Below, in pieces: positions 14,136-21,907 of a DNA stretch of 41,890 nt (within the stretch, counting starts at the first letter, position 1; each line of letters opens with the position of its first letter). This stretch comes from a virus. Where the stretch lies: IMG/VR virus record IMGVR_UViG_3300048591_000756, positions 1-41,890 of that record; one strand, written 5' to 3'. Both the position numbers and the translations under genes were made by a program. Below the pieces are notes generated by a model. That model saw only the letters and a list, made by a program, of their open reading frames with translations, was not told the origin of the DNA and made no database searches.

Positions 14136-14492
14136 CTACTGCACATTCATGATCTGCCACTCCCGCGTGGGGAGGGCGCGCAGCTTGCAGTGGTTGATGC
14201 GCGGCCCGCCGTGGTGAAGCACTTGATAGACGACGCGCACAGTCCAAACATCGCCCGCAACACGGGTTGCTTCGGGGCTGGGATCGGCCCATTCGATCGC
14301 GGCGCCTTCGGGCAACTCGCGCCGCAGAACGTAGTGGCATGTCGCGTGCGCTGAAGCGGCATCGGGCCATGGCGCAGCGTGTTCCGGCTCGTGCTGCCCA
14401 CACGCGCTGAGCCCGATGGCGCACGCGATCGTCGCCGCAGCGAATAGGCGGCGGCGCAGGGTTTCCACGCTACTTGGTCGGGGGGATGACAC
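14136..14492 (-). CDS. Putative lipoprotein (lysogenic-conversion candidate)
   Basis: 118 residues from GTG 14492; GTG 14468 is an equally likely start, placing the basic residues RRRLF directly before a hydrophobic stretch. The lipobox is LSAC-G with the cysteine at about residue 31, indicating a lipid-anchored periplasmic protein. The mature part has two more cysteines (CHYVL, HCKLR). It follows the repressor on the same strand, so it is likely expressed in the lysogen. Phage lipoproteins there often mediate superinfection exclusion; that role is inference. Confidence 0.7.
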   Translation of the reverse strand: MSSPRPSSVETLRRRLFAAATIACAIGLSACGQHEPEHAAPWPDAASAHATCHYVLRRELPEGAAIEWADPSPEATRVAGDVWTVRVVYQVLHHGGPRINHCKLRALPTREWQIMNVQ

Positions 14493-14550
14493 CGGGTTTG
14501 CGGGTAGCGGACGCAGGCGGGAAGACGTAGATTTTGGCGACGCCGATCAT
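14470..14550 (-). CDS. Small ORF (26 aa) between repressor and lipoprotein
   Basis: ATG 14550 overlaps the TGA that ends the second repressor frame (ATGA), and TAG is at 14470-14472. The peptide MIGVAKIYVFPPASATRKPG has no recognised domain. Support is only the overlap style, shared with the other genes of this genome, so it may not be functional. Confidence 0.35.
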   Translation of the reverse strand: MIGVAKIYVFPPASATRKPGVIPPTK

Positions 14551-14762
14551 GCGCGGCGACTGTTTGGTAGATCGAGCAGAGGGGGCAGCTCGAGCAAAGC
14601 GCGCAGGGTGTTTTCCAGCACGACCAAACGCGGGCGGCTGCATCGCTGGAGCGCGGCGATCAACTCGACCGAGAACGGCAGCGCGGCGGCTGCGGCCGGA
14701 GTGCCGCCAAAGCCAGCCGGGGCTCGCGCTCGTGGGCTTTCACGTAGCGCCTCTCGAGCGGC
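14547..14762 (-). pseudogene. C-terminal half of the repressor in a second frame
   Basis: This frame, open between a TGA at 14763-14765 and TGA 14547-14549, encodes LPFSVELIAALQRCSRPRLV then ENTLRALLELPPL. That is typical of the C-terminal tail of small HTH repressors (a helix, then a v-E-N-L-R-x-L-L pattern). It follows the HTH part only after a one-base shift between about 14660 and 14762. The HTH frame itself ends in Arg/Ser-rich sequence. A true indel or a sequencing error are the options. Confidence 0.5.
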
Positions 14763-14983
14763 TCATGAGGCTCGTCGAGCCAATTTCGCCCCAACTGGAG
14801 CTGGTCTTCAATGCGCCGCGCCGCCTTCTCGCCGAAAGACTTGTTCGGGTTTCCGAGCAGGTCGCGCCAATACGTATCGCGGCCCCAGCCGAGTTTGGCG
14901 GTGAGCATGGCGGGGGTCCAACTTCGCTGTTTGCACAGGTATTGCAGGTTGGCGCGGCGGATGGCGGCATCTTCACTTTTCAT
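14660..14983 (-). CDS. CI-like HTH repressor (N-terminal frame)
   Basis: 107 residues from ATG 14983 (ATG 15007 possible). Residues 9-60 form a lambda-repressor-like HTH: RRANLQYLCKQRSWTPAMLTAKLGWGRDTYWRDLLG, followed by GEKAARRIEDQLQL. It is transcribed leftward from between two operator pairs, opposite to the Cro-like gene, the expected place for the lysogeny repressor. No S24 peptidase domain is present. The C-terminal residues after about 80 look out of frame; a better tail lies in the neighbouring frame down to 14547. Confidence 0.75.
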   Translation of the reverse strand: MKSEDAAIRRANLQYLCKQRSWTPAMLTAKLGWGRDTYWRDLLGNPNKSFGEKAARRIEDQLQLGRNWLDEPHEPLERRYVKAHEREPRLALAALRPQPPRCRSRSS

Positions 14984-15008
14984 GATGCGACCGATTGCAA
15001 AGGTCATT

Positions 15009-15051
15009 CAACACTCAACGGTGTTGACCTGACAACACCAAATGGTGTAGC
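15009..15051 (+). promoter_or_regulatory. Rightward early promoter (PR-like) with two operators
   Basis: TTGACC (15024-15029) and TGTAGC (15046-15051) are 16 bases apart. Dyads at 15011-15024 (ACACTCAACGGTGT) and 15035-15048 (ACACCAAATGGTGT) overlap it; the second is identical to the dyad at 14067-14080. The predicted transcript would start almost at GTG 15061, so the first mRNA may be nearly leaderless. Confidence 0.75.
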
Positions 15052-15060
15052 CTTCGCTCC

Positions 15061-15324
15061 GTGGAGCTTACGGACTACATCAAGCCGCTTGACAGGCAAG
15101 CGCGCGCGGACCTTGCGCGGCGCGCCGGCACGAGCTTTCTGCACCTCAGAAACGTCGCCTTCAGCGGCAAAGCGTGCGGCATTCAGCTCGCGGTCGACAT
15201 AGAGCACGCCACCGGCGCCGTCCGCCGCTGGGATCTGCGCCCCGACGACTGGCACCGCATCTGGCCCGAGCTGATCGGCACGGATGGGGCGCCCGAAGTT
15301 CCTGCCGCGCAGGAGGCCGTTTGA
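15061..15324 (+). CDS. Cro/YdaS-like HTH regulator
   Basis: 87 residues from GTG 15061, the only start that retains the full fold. It resembles YdaS/Cro-superfamily proteins: LARRAGTSFLHLRNVAFSGK (HTH region), QLAVDIEHATGAVRRWDLRPDDWHRIWPEL, the last being the conserved tail of YdaS-type regulators. As first gene under the rightward operator-controlled promoter it is the likely Cro counterpart. Confidence 0.82.
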   Translation: MELTDYIKPLDRQARADLARRAGTSFLHLRNVAFSGKACGIQLAVDIEHATGAVRRWDLRPDDWHRIWPELIGTDGAPEVPAAQEAV

Positions 15325-15518
15325 TGCATCGCTTTGCGGAACCGGCGTTTTCAGCATGGCGCGCAATGTATTCGCGGCACGCGGCGGTTGCAATTGCGAA
15401 TCTAGGGATAACCCGAGAGCCTGGTGAAGCGGCTTACCCAGGCAAGCCCCTTGTGGTCGCGGTCGCGTCTCGCCGGGCACGGCGCGACCGCACGATGCAA
15501 TGCGGGATATCTGCATGA
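15324..15518 (+). CDS. Small hypothetical early protein
   Basis: 64 residues; ATG overlaps the previous stop (TGATG) and AGGAGG lies nine bases upstream, so translation is well supported. Basic, with no membrane segment or recognised motif. Confidence 0.65.
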   Translation: MHRFAEPAFSAWRAMYSRHAAVAIANLGITREPGEAAYPGKPLVVAVASRRARRDRTMQCGISA

Positions 15519-15613
15519 GCCCGCGCGCACGCCGCTGGGCGCTCGGCCTGGTCGTCGCGTACTGGGCGTTCCTGACGCTGCTCGCAGCGGTCGGTGAGGG
15601 GTGGCATCTGTGA
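15515..15613 (+). CDS. Small single-TM peptide
   Basis: 32 residues from ATG 15515 (ATGA overlap with the previous gene) to TGA 15611-15613, which overlaps the next start (GTGA). A basic start MSPRARR precedes one hydrophobic segment (WALGLVVAYWAFLTLLAAV). Translation is supported by the overlaps at both ends; role unknown. Confidence 0.6.
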   Translation: MSPRARRWALGLVVAYWAFLTLLAAVGEGWHL

Positions 15614-16614
15614 GCGAACGCACGACCATCGAGTGGTGCGACAGCACGTTCAATCCGTGGATGGGTTGCACGAACGTGAGCCCAGGCTGCGACCACTGCT
15701 ACGCCGAGACGCTGATGGACAAGCGCTACGGCAAGGTGCAGTGGGGGGCCGGCAAGCCACGCGTGCGCACATCGCCGGCGAACTGGCGCAAGCCGCTGCT
15801 TTGGGAGCGCGAGCACGAGGCATTCGAACTCATGCACGGTCGCCGGCGGCGCGTGTTCTGCGCGTCGCTTGCGGATGTGTTCGACAACGAGGTCGACCCA
15901 GCGTGGCGCGAGGATCTGTTCGAGTTGATCGACGCGACGCCGCATCTGGACTGGCTGCTGCTCACGAAACGAATCGGAAACGCGGCGAGGATGTTGCCAT
16001 GGACCGCCGACGATGACCAGCCCGGATGCACGCCGTTGCTGAACGTATGGCTCGGCGCCACGGTCATTAACCAAGAAGAAGCCGACCGCGACATACCGAA
16101 GCTGCTGGACGTGCCAGCGGCGAAGCGGTTTCTGTCGATCGAGCCGATGCTGGGAGACATCCGTCTCAGCTCATGGTTGCAGCGGTCGCCGAGTGCCGCC
16201 TTCGAGGCCGGACGTATCACTGCCGACATGCCGGCCTGGACGCGCTACGGATCGACCGCACTTGACTGGGTGATCTGTGGCGGCGAGAGCGGCACGCAGG
16301 CGCGGCCTATGCACCCGGATTGGGTGCGCTCGCTGCGCGACCAGTGCGCGTCAGCCGGCGTGCCGTTCCACTTCAAGCAGTGGGGCGAGTGGACCCCAGG
16401 CGAGAACGTCACGCGCGTGCGTGGCACCGTCGACACCGCGTTCTGGGATGACGGCTGGAGCGTCTACCCCCTCAATCTGACAACCGACCACGGTCACATC
16501 GACGACCAGCCGGACCTGTATCGCGTCGGCAAAAAGGCCGCCGGTCGCTTGCTCGATGGCATCGAGCACAACGGTTTTCCTGTTGCTTCCGGGGCGGGTT
16601 TCCGTGGAGGTTGA
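15610..16614 (+). CDS. DUF5131 (phage Gp37/Gp68) family protein
   Basis: 334 residues. IEWCDSTFNPWMGCTNVSPGCDHCYAE holds the characteristic C-x6-C-x2-C cluster (20, 27, 30), and FCASLADVFDNEV, WLLLTKRIGNAARMLPW, VWLGATVINQEEADRDI, RFLSIEPMLGDI and DWVICGGESG match the Gp37/Gp68 family. The cysteine cluster and barrel-like pattern have led to its being regarded as radical-SAM-like, but the reaction is unknown to me. Common in early regions of proteobacterial phages. Confidence 0.9.
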   Translation: MSERTTIEWCDSTFNPWMGCTNVSPGCDHCYAETLMDKRYGKVQWGAGKPRVRTSPANWRKPLLWEREHEAFELMHGRRRRVFCASLADVFDNEVDPAWREDLFELIDATPHLDWLLLTKRIGNAARMLPWTADDDQPGCTPLLNVWLGATVINQEEADRDIPKLLDVPAAKRFLSIEPMLGDIRLSSWLQRSPSAAFEAGRITADMPAWTRYGSTALDWVICGGESGTQARPMHPDWVRSLRDQCASAGVPFHFKQWGEWTPGENVTRVRGTVDTAFWDDGWSVYPLNLTTDHGHIDDQPDLYRVGKKAAGRLLDGIEHNGFPVASGAGFRGG

Positions 16615-16972
16615 TTTCTGTTTTGGGCCAGGTGCCGGGCCCGCGCCCGGTGCCGTCTGCGGCGCGGGCGCCCCACTCCTCCCGCCCACCGTGCGCGCGT
16701 TGGCGGCGGCCTGTTTTCTTCTCACGGGGATCGGCGCCAGTCTGGCAGCCATGAACGACGCAATACACCCCAGGGGGATCAACCGCGGTTTGAACGCGGG
16801 CGTGAAGGCATGGAGCCGAAAGCGTGCGAGAGCGCGATCGGCCGAGGCACAAACGGTGCTCCCGCTCTCGCCACGCTCCCCCATTACGCCAGCCCGGTCG
16901 GCGGACCTATGGGCAGCTTGGCAACCCGCCGCCGCGGGCCCCTTCGTGGCGTTGGAGCGAGCGCCCGCATGA
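16604..16972 (+). CDS. Hypothetical protein, possible membrane segment
   Basis: Up to 122 residues from GTG 16604, within the end of the previous gene; ATG 16751 would give 73 residues. The longer form has one hydrophobic span (VRALAAACFLLTGIGASLAAM). The TGA overlaps the next ATG (16969-16972), supporting the frame. Composition is low in information, so confidence is limited. Confidence 0.5.
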   Translation: MEVDFCFGPGAGPAPGAVCGAGAPLLPPTVRALAAACFLLTGIGASLAAMNDAIHPRGINRGLNAGVKAWSRKRARARSAEAQTVLPLSPRSPITPARSADLWAAWQPAAAGPFVALERAPA

Positions 16973-17487
16973 CCGCCCGCGGCGTCCTCACCATCGCCGA
17001 TCTGCGCGCGCGCAGCGTCCGCAAGGGCCTGTGCTGGCTCTGGCAGGGCGCGGCCAGCGGCGGCCATCCGCGCATCTGGACGTTCGACCACGCCGCCGGC
17101 GACAAGCGCACGATGACGGGCACGCGCGCGGTCTGGAACATCGCGATGCAGGCGGCCCCGCCCGCCCGGCTCGTCTTTCGCTGCTGCGGCGAGCGTGCGT
17201 GCGTGAACCCCGCGCACCTGCGACTCGCCGACGACAAGGCCTCGATGTTTGCCGCGCTCAAGCGCGACGGGCGCTTCCGCGGCACGTTCGTCGCGCAGCG
17301 CCGCGCCAACGCCGAGCTGGCCCGCATCGCAGCCGGCATCACGCCGACGCCGGCCGCCATCGTCGCCGCCATCCGCGCCGCACCGCTGCGCAGCGCCGGC
17401 GGCCCGACCAACATCGCGCTCGCCGCGCTGCACGGCATCACGCACAGCGCCGTAAGCCAGATCCGGCTCGGCAAGTCGCGCATATAG
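16969..17487 (+). CDS. HNH-like DNA-binding protein
   Basis: 172 residues. KGLCWLWQGAASGGHPRI, a central RAVWNIAM and FRCCGERACVNPAHLRLADDK reproduce the layout of phage HNH proteins (W-W start, RxxW, C..C.NP-HL). The catalytic first His of HNH is not obvious, so it may bind DNA without cutting. A C-terminal HTH-like region (GGPTNIALAALHGITHSAVSQIRLGKSR) is consistent with this. Confidence 0.75.
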   Translation: MTARGVLTIADLRARSVRKGLCWLWQGAASGGHPRIWTFDHAAGDKRTMTGTRAVWNIAMQAAPPARLVFRCCGERACVNPAHLRLADDKASMFAALKRDGRFRGTFVAQRRANAELARIAAGITPTPAAIVAAIRAAPLRSAGGPTNIALAALHGITHSAVSQIRLGKSRI

Positions 17488-17489
17488 GC

Positions 17490-18488
17490 ATGGACGCGCA
17501 CCAGGTGCTCGACCAGATGCTGGCCGCCGGGCTCGAGGCGCCGCCGCTGCCGCTCGACGTGACGGGCCGGCTGCATCGCTTCGGGCGCAAGAAGGCGAGC
17601 TGGTATCGGCTGCGCGAAGAGCGGCTCGATTCGGGCCGGCATGTGCTGCTCGGCAACTTCGGTTGCTGGCGTTCTGGCGTCTCGCAGCGCGTCAGCGTCG
17701 ACTGGCGCGGCATCGGCGAGGCCGAGCGCGCCGAGCTGGCCGCGCAGCGCGTGGTGCGCAATGCGGCGGACCAGGCCGCCCGCGCGAAGCTTGCGGCGCT
17801 GGCGCAGATGTCCGCCGGCGAGATCTGGCGCAGCGCCGTGCAGGCGGGCGAGAGCGCCTACCTGAAGCGCAAGGCGGTGCAGGCCGAGGCCTGCCGCTTC
17901 CTGCCCGACGGCTCGATCGTCGTGCCGCTGCTGCGCTACGACGCGCCGCGCGAGAGCGCGCTGCGCGCCGTGCAGCGCATCTGGCCGGACGGTCGCAAGC
18001 GCTTCACGCGCGGCTTCGAGAAGGCGGGCTGCAGCCTGCGCCTCGGCCTGGTCACGCTCGGCGAGACGATCCTGGTGTGCGAGGGCTACGCCACCGGGCT
18101 GACGCTGCGCATGGCGACATCGCGGCGCGTGCCGGTGTTCGTCGCGCTCGACGCCGGCAACCTGGCGCCGGTGTGCCGCCTGCTGCGCGATCTGTACCCG
18201 GCTTGCCCGCTGCTGATCTGCGCCGACGACGACTGGCGCACGCACGGGCCCGATGGCGCGGCGCTGAACGTGGGCCGCGCGAAGGCGCACCAGGTGAGCC
18301 GCGAGATCGAGCGGGTGAGCGTGACGTATCCGGCGTTTCGCATCGCGACGCGCGGCGATGGCGATACCGATTTCAACGATCTGCACTGTCGTGACGGCCT
18401 GCCCGAGGTGGCGCGCCAGATGCGCTGGGTGCTGCGCCATCTGTCGCCGGCGCTGTTCGGCGACGTGCCCGCGCTGGCCGCGGTCTGA
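17490..18488 (+). CDS. Toprim-domain primase-like protein
   Basis: 332 residues from ATG 17490. The second half is a Toprim domain: ILVCEGYATGLTLRMA with Glu198, FVALDAGN and LLICADDDW (Asp246-Asp248). An N-terminal phage-primase-type region (DVTGRLHRFGRKKASWYRL) precedes it. Lies directly upstream of a superfamily-3 helicase, the usual replication pair of such phages, so it is likely to prime phage DNA synthesis. Confidence 0.85.
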   Translation: MDAHQVLDQMLAAGLEAPPLPLDVTGRLHRFGRKKASWYRLREERLDSGRHVLLGNFGCWRSGVSQRVSVDWRGIGEAERAELAAQRVVRNAADQAARAKLAALAQMSAGEIWRSAVQAGESAYLKRKAVQAEACRFLPDGSIVVPLLRYDAPRESALRAVQRIWPDGRKRFTRGFEKAGCSLRLGLVTLGETILVCEGYATGLTLRMATSRRVPVFVALDAGNLAPVCRLLRDLYPACPLLICADDDWRTHGPDGAALNVGRAKAHQVSREIERVSVTYPAFRIATRGDGDTDFNDLHCRDGLPEVARQMRWVLRHLSPALFGDVPALAAV

Positions 18489-18518
18489 CGCGCCCGCATT
18501 CAACCGATTCGCACGCCC

Positions 18519-19988
18519 ATGGCCCCACCGACGCCCGCCGACAATGTGATGCCGCTCAGCGCCGGCCCGCCGGCAGACGTTGCCCCCCCACCCCCAGAGG
18601 ATGGCGGCGCGAACGCGCCAACCGGGGGAGAGGGGGCCGATGGCAAGCCGCCCCGCAACACGCCAAAGAAGCCGCGCGTCAAGAAGGAGCCGAACTGGGG
18701 CGACTACACGCGGCTGATGCGCAACTTCGCGCTGCTGTACGGCACCGACACGGTGTGGGATGGCGAGACGCGGCGCATCCTGAAGGTCAACGCGCTGCGC
18801 CTGGCCTTCGGTAGCGACCTGGTCAAGATGTGGCTCGGCAACCGCGAGCGGCGCATGGTGCTGGGTGAGGATGTCGTGTTCGAGCCGGCGCTCGACATCG
18901 AGGACGACCCCGCCCGCGTCAACCTCTACGACGGGTTGACGCTAGCGCCCAGGCGCGGCGATTGCGATGTGATCCTCGATCTGCTGCGCCACCTGTGCGC
19001 CGACAGCGCGCCGACGCCCGAGGGCGTGGCCGCCGTGATGGCGTGGGTGCTGCGCTGGCTGGCGCTGCCGCTGCAGCGGCCCGGCACCAAGATGCGCAGC
19101 GCGCTCGTCTTCCACGGGCCGCAGGGCGCGGGCAAGAATCTGCTGTTCGAGATCGTCGCCAAGATCTACGGCAAATACGCGCTCGTCGTCGGGCAGGACC
19201 AGCTCGAGGACAAGTTCAACGACTGGGCCAGCCAGAAGCTCTTCCTGATCGGCGACGAGGTCGTCGCGCGCGCCGAGCTGTACCACCAGAAAAACAAGCT
19301 GAAGGCGTTCATCACCGGCGAGACGATCCAGATCAACGCCAAGATGCTGCCGCTGCGCACCGAGGCGAACCACGTGAACGTGGTGTTCCTCTCGAACGAC
19401 CAGCAGCCGTTGGCGCTGGAGGAGGGCGACCGCCGCTACTTCGTCGTCTACACGCCGCCGATGCGCGACGACGGGCTGTACGGCCGCGTCGCCGCGTGCC
19501 TGGCCGATGGCGGGCACGCCGCGTTCATGCACTACCTGATGACGCTGAAGCTCGGCGAGTTCAACGAGTTCGAGATCCCGCCGATGACGCGCGCGAAGGC
19601 GGACCTGATCGAGCTCGGCCTCAAGCCGCACGAGCGCTTCGTGCGCGAATGGCTGGGCGGGTTTCTCCCGCTCCCTCTGTGGCCGTGTGCGACCGAGCAG
19701 CTCTACCGGGCATTCAAGCGCTGGACGCTGGCGACGGGCGAGCGCTTCCCGCCGGCGCAGGTGACGTTCAGCAAGGGCGTCGAGAAGATCGCGCGCGAGA
19801 AGCTGCGATGTCGCGTCGTGCACCTGGACGCGCCGGTGCACGGCAAGCTGCACCTGCGCATCTGGCAGCCCGAAGACGCCGGGCCGCCCGAGGGGCAGAG
19901 CCTGGGCGTGTGGGCGCGCGAGTGCGTGGAATCGTTCGAGGCGGCGCTCGGGCGCTTCATGGGCCATCAGAGCGAGGCTTCTGAATGA
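18519..19988 (+). CDS. Superfamily 3 helicase / DUF5906 replication protein
   Basis: 489 residues. A Pro-rich N-terminus is followed by the ATPase: Walker A GPQGAGKN (about 201-208), Walker B LFLIGDEV (about 239-246), and VVFLSNDQQPLALEEGDRRYF, the sensor and arginine-finger region of DUF5906/VapE-like phage helicases. Paired with the Toprim protein it should unwind phage DNA at the origin. Inverted repeats just downstream of it are a possible origin. Confidence 0.88.
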   Translation: MAPPTPADNVMPLSAGPPADVAPPPPEDGGANAPTGGEGADGKPPRNTPKKPRVKKEPNWGDYTRLMRNFALLYGTDTVWDGETRRILKVNALRLAFGSDLVKMWLGNRERRMVLGEDVVFEPALDIEDDPARVNLYDGLTLAPRRGDCDVILDLLRHLCADSAPTPEGVAAVMAWVLRWLALPLQRPGTKMRSALVFHGPQGAGKNLLFEIVAKIYGKYALVVGQDQLEDKFNDWASQKLFLIGDEVVARAELYHQKNKLKAFITGETIQINAKMLPLRTEANHVNVVFLSNDQQPLALEEGDRRYFVVYTPPMRDDGLYGRVAACLADGGHAAFMHYLMTLKLGEFNEFEIPPMTRAKADLIELGLKPHERFVREWLGGFLPLPLWPCATEQLYRAFKRWTLATGERFPPAQVTFSKGVEKIAREKLRCRVVHLDAPVHGKLHLRIWQPEDAGPPEGQSLGVWARECVESFEAALGRFMGHQSEASE

Positions 19989-20002
19989 GCCGCCTCGCCA
20001 GC

Positions 20003-20201
20003 CCGCGCAGTTACGTGAGAACGCGACGCGGAACGCGACGACCGGGCTGCAGGCCGCGCAGTTACGTGAGAACGCGAAGAACGCGACCTTCCCTACCCCA
20101 TGCGTGCGCGCGCACGCGAGGGCCGCGCATCGCCAAACATCAAACACGTTTTCCCATGGCTTTTTTCGTCGCGTTCCTCGCGTTCTCACGTAACTGCGCG
20201 G
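20003..20201. repeat. Direct and inverted repeats, candidate replication origin
   Basis: A 22-base word containing GCGCAGTTACGTGAGAACGC occurs at 20005-20026 and 20056-20077, and as an exact inverted copy at 20178-20199. GGAACGCGACG arms extend the first and third copies, and a partial copy (CGCGTAACTG) is at 20251-20260. An open frame crosses 19985-20260 but its sequence is dictated by the repeats and is unlikely to be a gene. The region lies right after the helicase gene. Iteron-like origin is the leading interpretation; a regulatory hairpin is the alternative. Confidence 0.6.
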
Positions 20202-20279
20202 GTTTGCGGGCACCTGTCGCGTTCCGCGTCGCGTTCCTGGACCCGCTGTCGCGTAACTGAATCACCACCCCCACCCATC

Positions 20280-20546
20280 ATGAAAGAAACTTGCAGCGAG
20301 AAGAAGAAGGGGATGCGGGAGCAGATGCCCGCCATCGCCGCCTGGGTGGACGAGCTGCGGGCAGCGCTGGGCGCCGAGATGGTGGATGCGGCGATCGCGG
20401 CCGGGCAGCAGGCGGCACGGCGCATGCGGCAGATGGAGATCGAGCAAGGCCCGGCGGCGGCGAAGGAATGGCTGCAGCGCCAGCGCTGGCCGGCCGGATG
20501 CTTCCACGCCGAAGAGGGCGGGCACACGGTGGGCGTCAGGAGGTAG
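20280..20546 (+). CDS. Hypothetical protein at the start of the packaging block
   Basis: 88 residues, charged, helical: PAIAAWVDELRAALGAEMVDAAIAAGQQAARRMRQMEIEQG. Resembles small proteins near phage terminase genes that contain a DELRxxxG motif. Starts four bases after an ACCCATC context without a strong RBS. Function unknown. Confidence 0.65.
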   Translation: MKETCSEKKKGMREQMPAIAAWVDELRAALGAEMVDAAIAAGQQAARRMRQMEIEQGPAAAKEWLQRQRWPAGCFHAEEGGHTVGVRR

Positions 20547-20549
20547 GCC

Positions 20550-21155
20550 ATGCAGCTCACCATCAAGACAGACTTCGCAGGCGTCGAGACCGCGCTCAAG
20601 CGGCTGCAGGACGACATCGGCAAGCGCGCGCTGGCGAGCGCGATGAACAAGACGGTCGACCTGGCGCGCACGCAGATGACGCGCGAGATCGCCGGCGAGT
20701 TCAACGTCACATCGGGCTACGTGCGCGAGCGGTTGCGCGTGCGCCGCGCGGCTGCGAAGGGGCTGGTGCTCGAGGCGGCGCTGATCGGCGGCAAGGGCGG
20801 GCGCCGGCGTTCGGCCAACATCATCGCCTTCGTCGAGAAGTCCGTCTCGCTCGCCCAGGCGCGCAAGCGCGCGAAGGCCGGCACGCTCGATCAGCTGTTC
20901 GTCAAGGTCAAGCGCCGCGGCGGCAAGAAGCCACTGCGCGGCGCGTTCATCGGCAACAAGGGCCGCACGGTGTTCGAACGCGTCGGCAAGGAGCGCCTGC
21001 CGATCAAGCCGGTGCAGACGATCGACGTGGCGCAGATGTTCAACACCCGCAAGATCAACGCAGCCGTCGTCCGGATGATCCGGCAGCGCTTCCCCGAAGT
21101 CTTCGAACGCGAGGCCCGCTTCTACGTCGACCGCTTCAACCGGGGCGGCAAGTGA
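20550..21155 (+). CDS. Minor tail protein Z-like (GpZ) protein
   Basis: 201 residues. A start at ATG 20550 is set by AGGAGG eight bases upstream. Features of the GpZ family: an N-terminal IKTDFAGVETALKRLQDDIGKRALASAMNKTVDLART, a basic middle, and a C-terminal FPEVFEREARFYVDRFNRG. In lambda Z is needed for the tail completion step. Here it lies ahead of the terminase, well away from the other tail genes. Confidence 0.75.
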   Translation: MQLTIKTDFAGVETALKRLQDDIGKRALASAMNKTVDLARTQMTREIAGEFNVTSGYVRERLRVRRAAAKGLVLEAALIGGKGGRRRSANIIAFVEKSVSLAQARKRAKAGTLDQLFVKVKRRGGKKPLRGAFIGNKGRTVFERVGKERLPIKPVQTIDVAQMFNTRKINAAVVRMIRQRFPEVFEREARFYVDRFNRGGK

Positions 21156-21280
21156 TGGCCACGAAAACTCTCGGGTCCTTCCCAGCCCCTCCCCGCACGG
21201 GTGCGAAACGGCTCGAAATCGCGCTAGTGAATGCGTCGGGGAAAAGTGAACTGTACGGTGAACGGTGGTGCCCGAAGTGA
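21155..21280 (+). CDS. Small ORF between GpZ-like and TerS genes
   Basis: 41 residues. Its ATG overlaps the GpZ stop (TGATG), and it ends inside the start region of the terminase small subunit. MATKTLGSFPAPPRTGAKRL is Pro-rich and may be a genuine coupled peptide, but no family is recognised. Confidence 0.4.
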   Translation: MATKTLGSFPAPPRTGAKRLEIALVNASGKSELYGERWCPK

Positions 21281-21891
21281 ACGGTGTGGCGCTGATCACC
21301 CAGTCCGAGTACGCCCGCCGTCGCGGCGTGGCGAAGTCGGCGGTGGCGAAAGCGGTGAAAGAGTCCCGCATCCGCCTGATCGACGGCCTCATAGATCCCG
21401 ATGTCGCCGACATTCAGTGGGAGCGCAACACCCGGGCGCGCGCCGACAGCGCCAAGCCGCCGGCCGCTGCGGGCGCGCCTGGCGTCACCTCCACCGGCGC
21501 CGGCCGCGCGCTGCTTCCGATCGAGGCCGCGGCCGCCAGCGGCACATCGACTTCGCCCGGCGCTCCGGCTGCCGCCTCGCAGCCACCTGACCCGGTCTAT
21601 TCCGTCGACCGCGCCCGGCGCGAGAAATTCGAGGCCGACATGGCTGAGATCCGGCTGGCCGAGGCCCGCGGAGATCTCGTCAACCTGGCTGCTGTACGTG
21701 TCGAGATCGCCAACCGCGTCGGTCAGCTTCGCGCCAACCTGCTGCAGCTACCCGCGCGTCTGGCGCCGCTGCTGGCGAACGAGTCCGACCAGGCCCGCTG
21801 CCACGCGCTGCTCGATGGCGAGCTGCGCGCCGTGCTGACAGACATCGTCGATCCCGCGCCAGCCACTGCTCCGGCGCTCGCGCCCGCCTGA
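21265..21891 (+). CDS. Terminase small subunit (Nu1-like)
   Basis: Up to 208 residues. The N-terminal winged-helix (LITQSEYARRRGVAKSAVAKAVKESRI) is the Nu1-type DNA-recognition domain, followed by an Ala/Pro-rich linker and a C-terminal coiled region (RREKFEADMAEIRLAEARGDLV and onward) that would contact the large subunit. GTG 21265, 21268 and 21277 are possible starts, none with a strong RBS. Directly upstream of TerL. Confidence 0.85.
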   Translation: MVPEVNGVALITQSEYARRRGVAKSAVAKAVKESRIRLIDGLIDPDVADIQWERNTRARADSAKPPAAAGAPGVTSTGAGRALLPIEAAAASGTSTSPGAPAAASQPPDPVYSVDRARREKFEADMAEIRLAEARGDLVNLAAVRVEIANRVGQLRANLLQLPARLAPLLANESDQARCHALLDGELRAVLTDIVDPAPATAPALAPA

Positions 21892-21907
21892 AGCACACCC
21901 GCACGCT

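Noticed and set aside
19985-20260. Open frame of 91 codons after the helicase
   Set aside because: Its sequence is dictated by the direct and inverted repeats (RSYVRTRR twice), so I treat the stretch as non-coding repeats.
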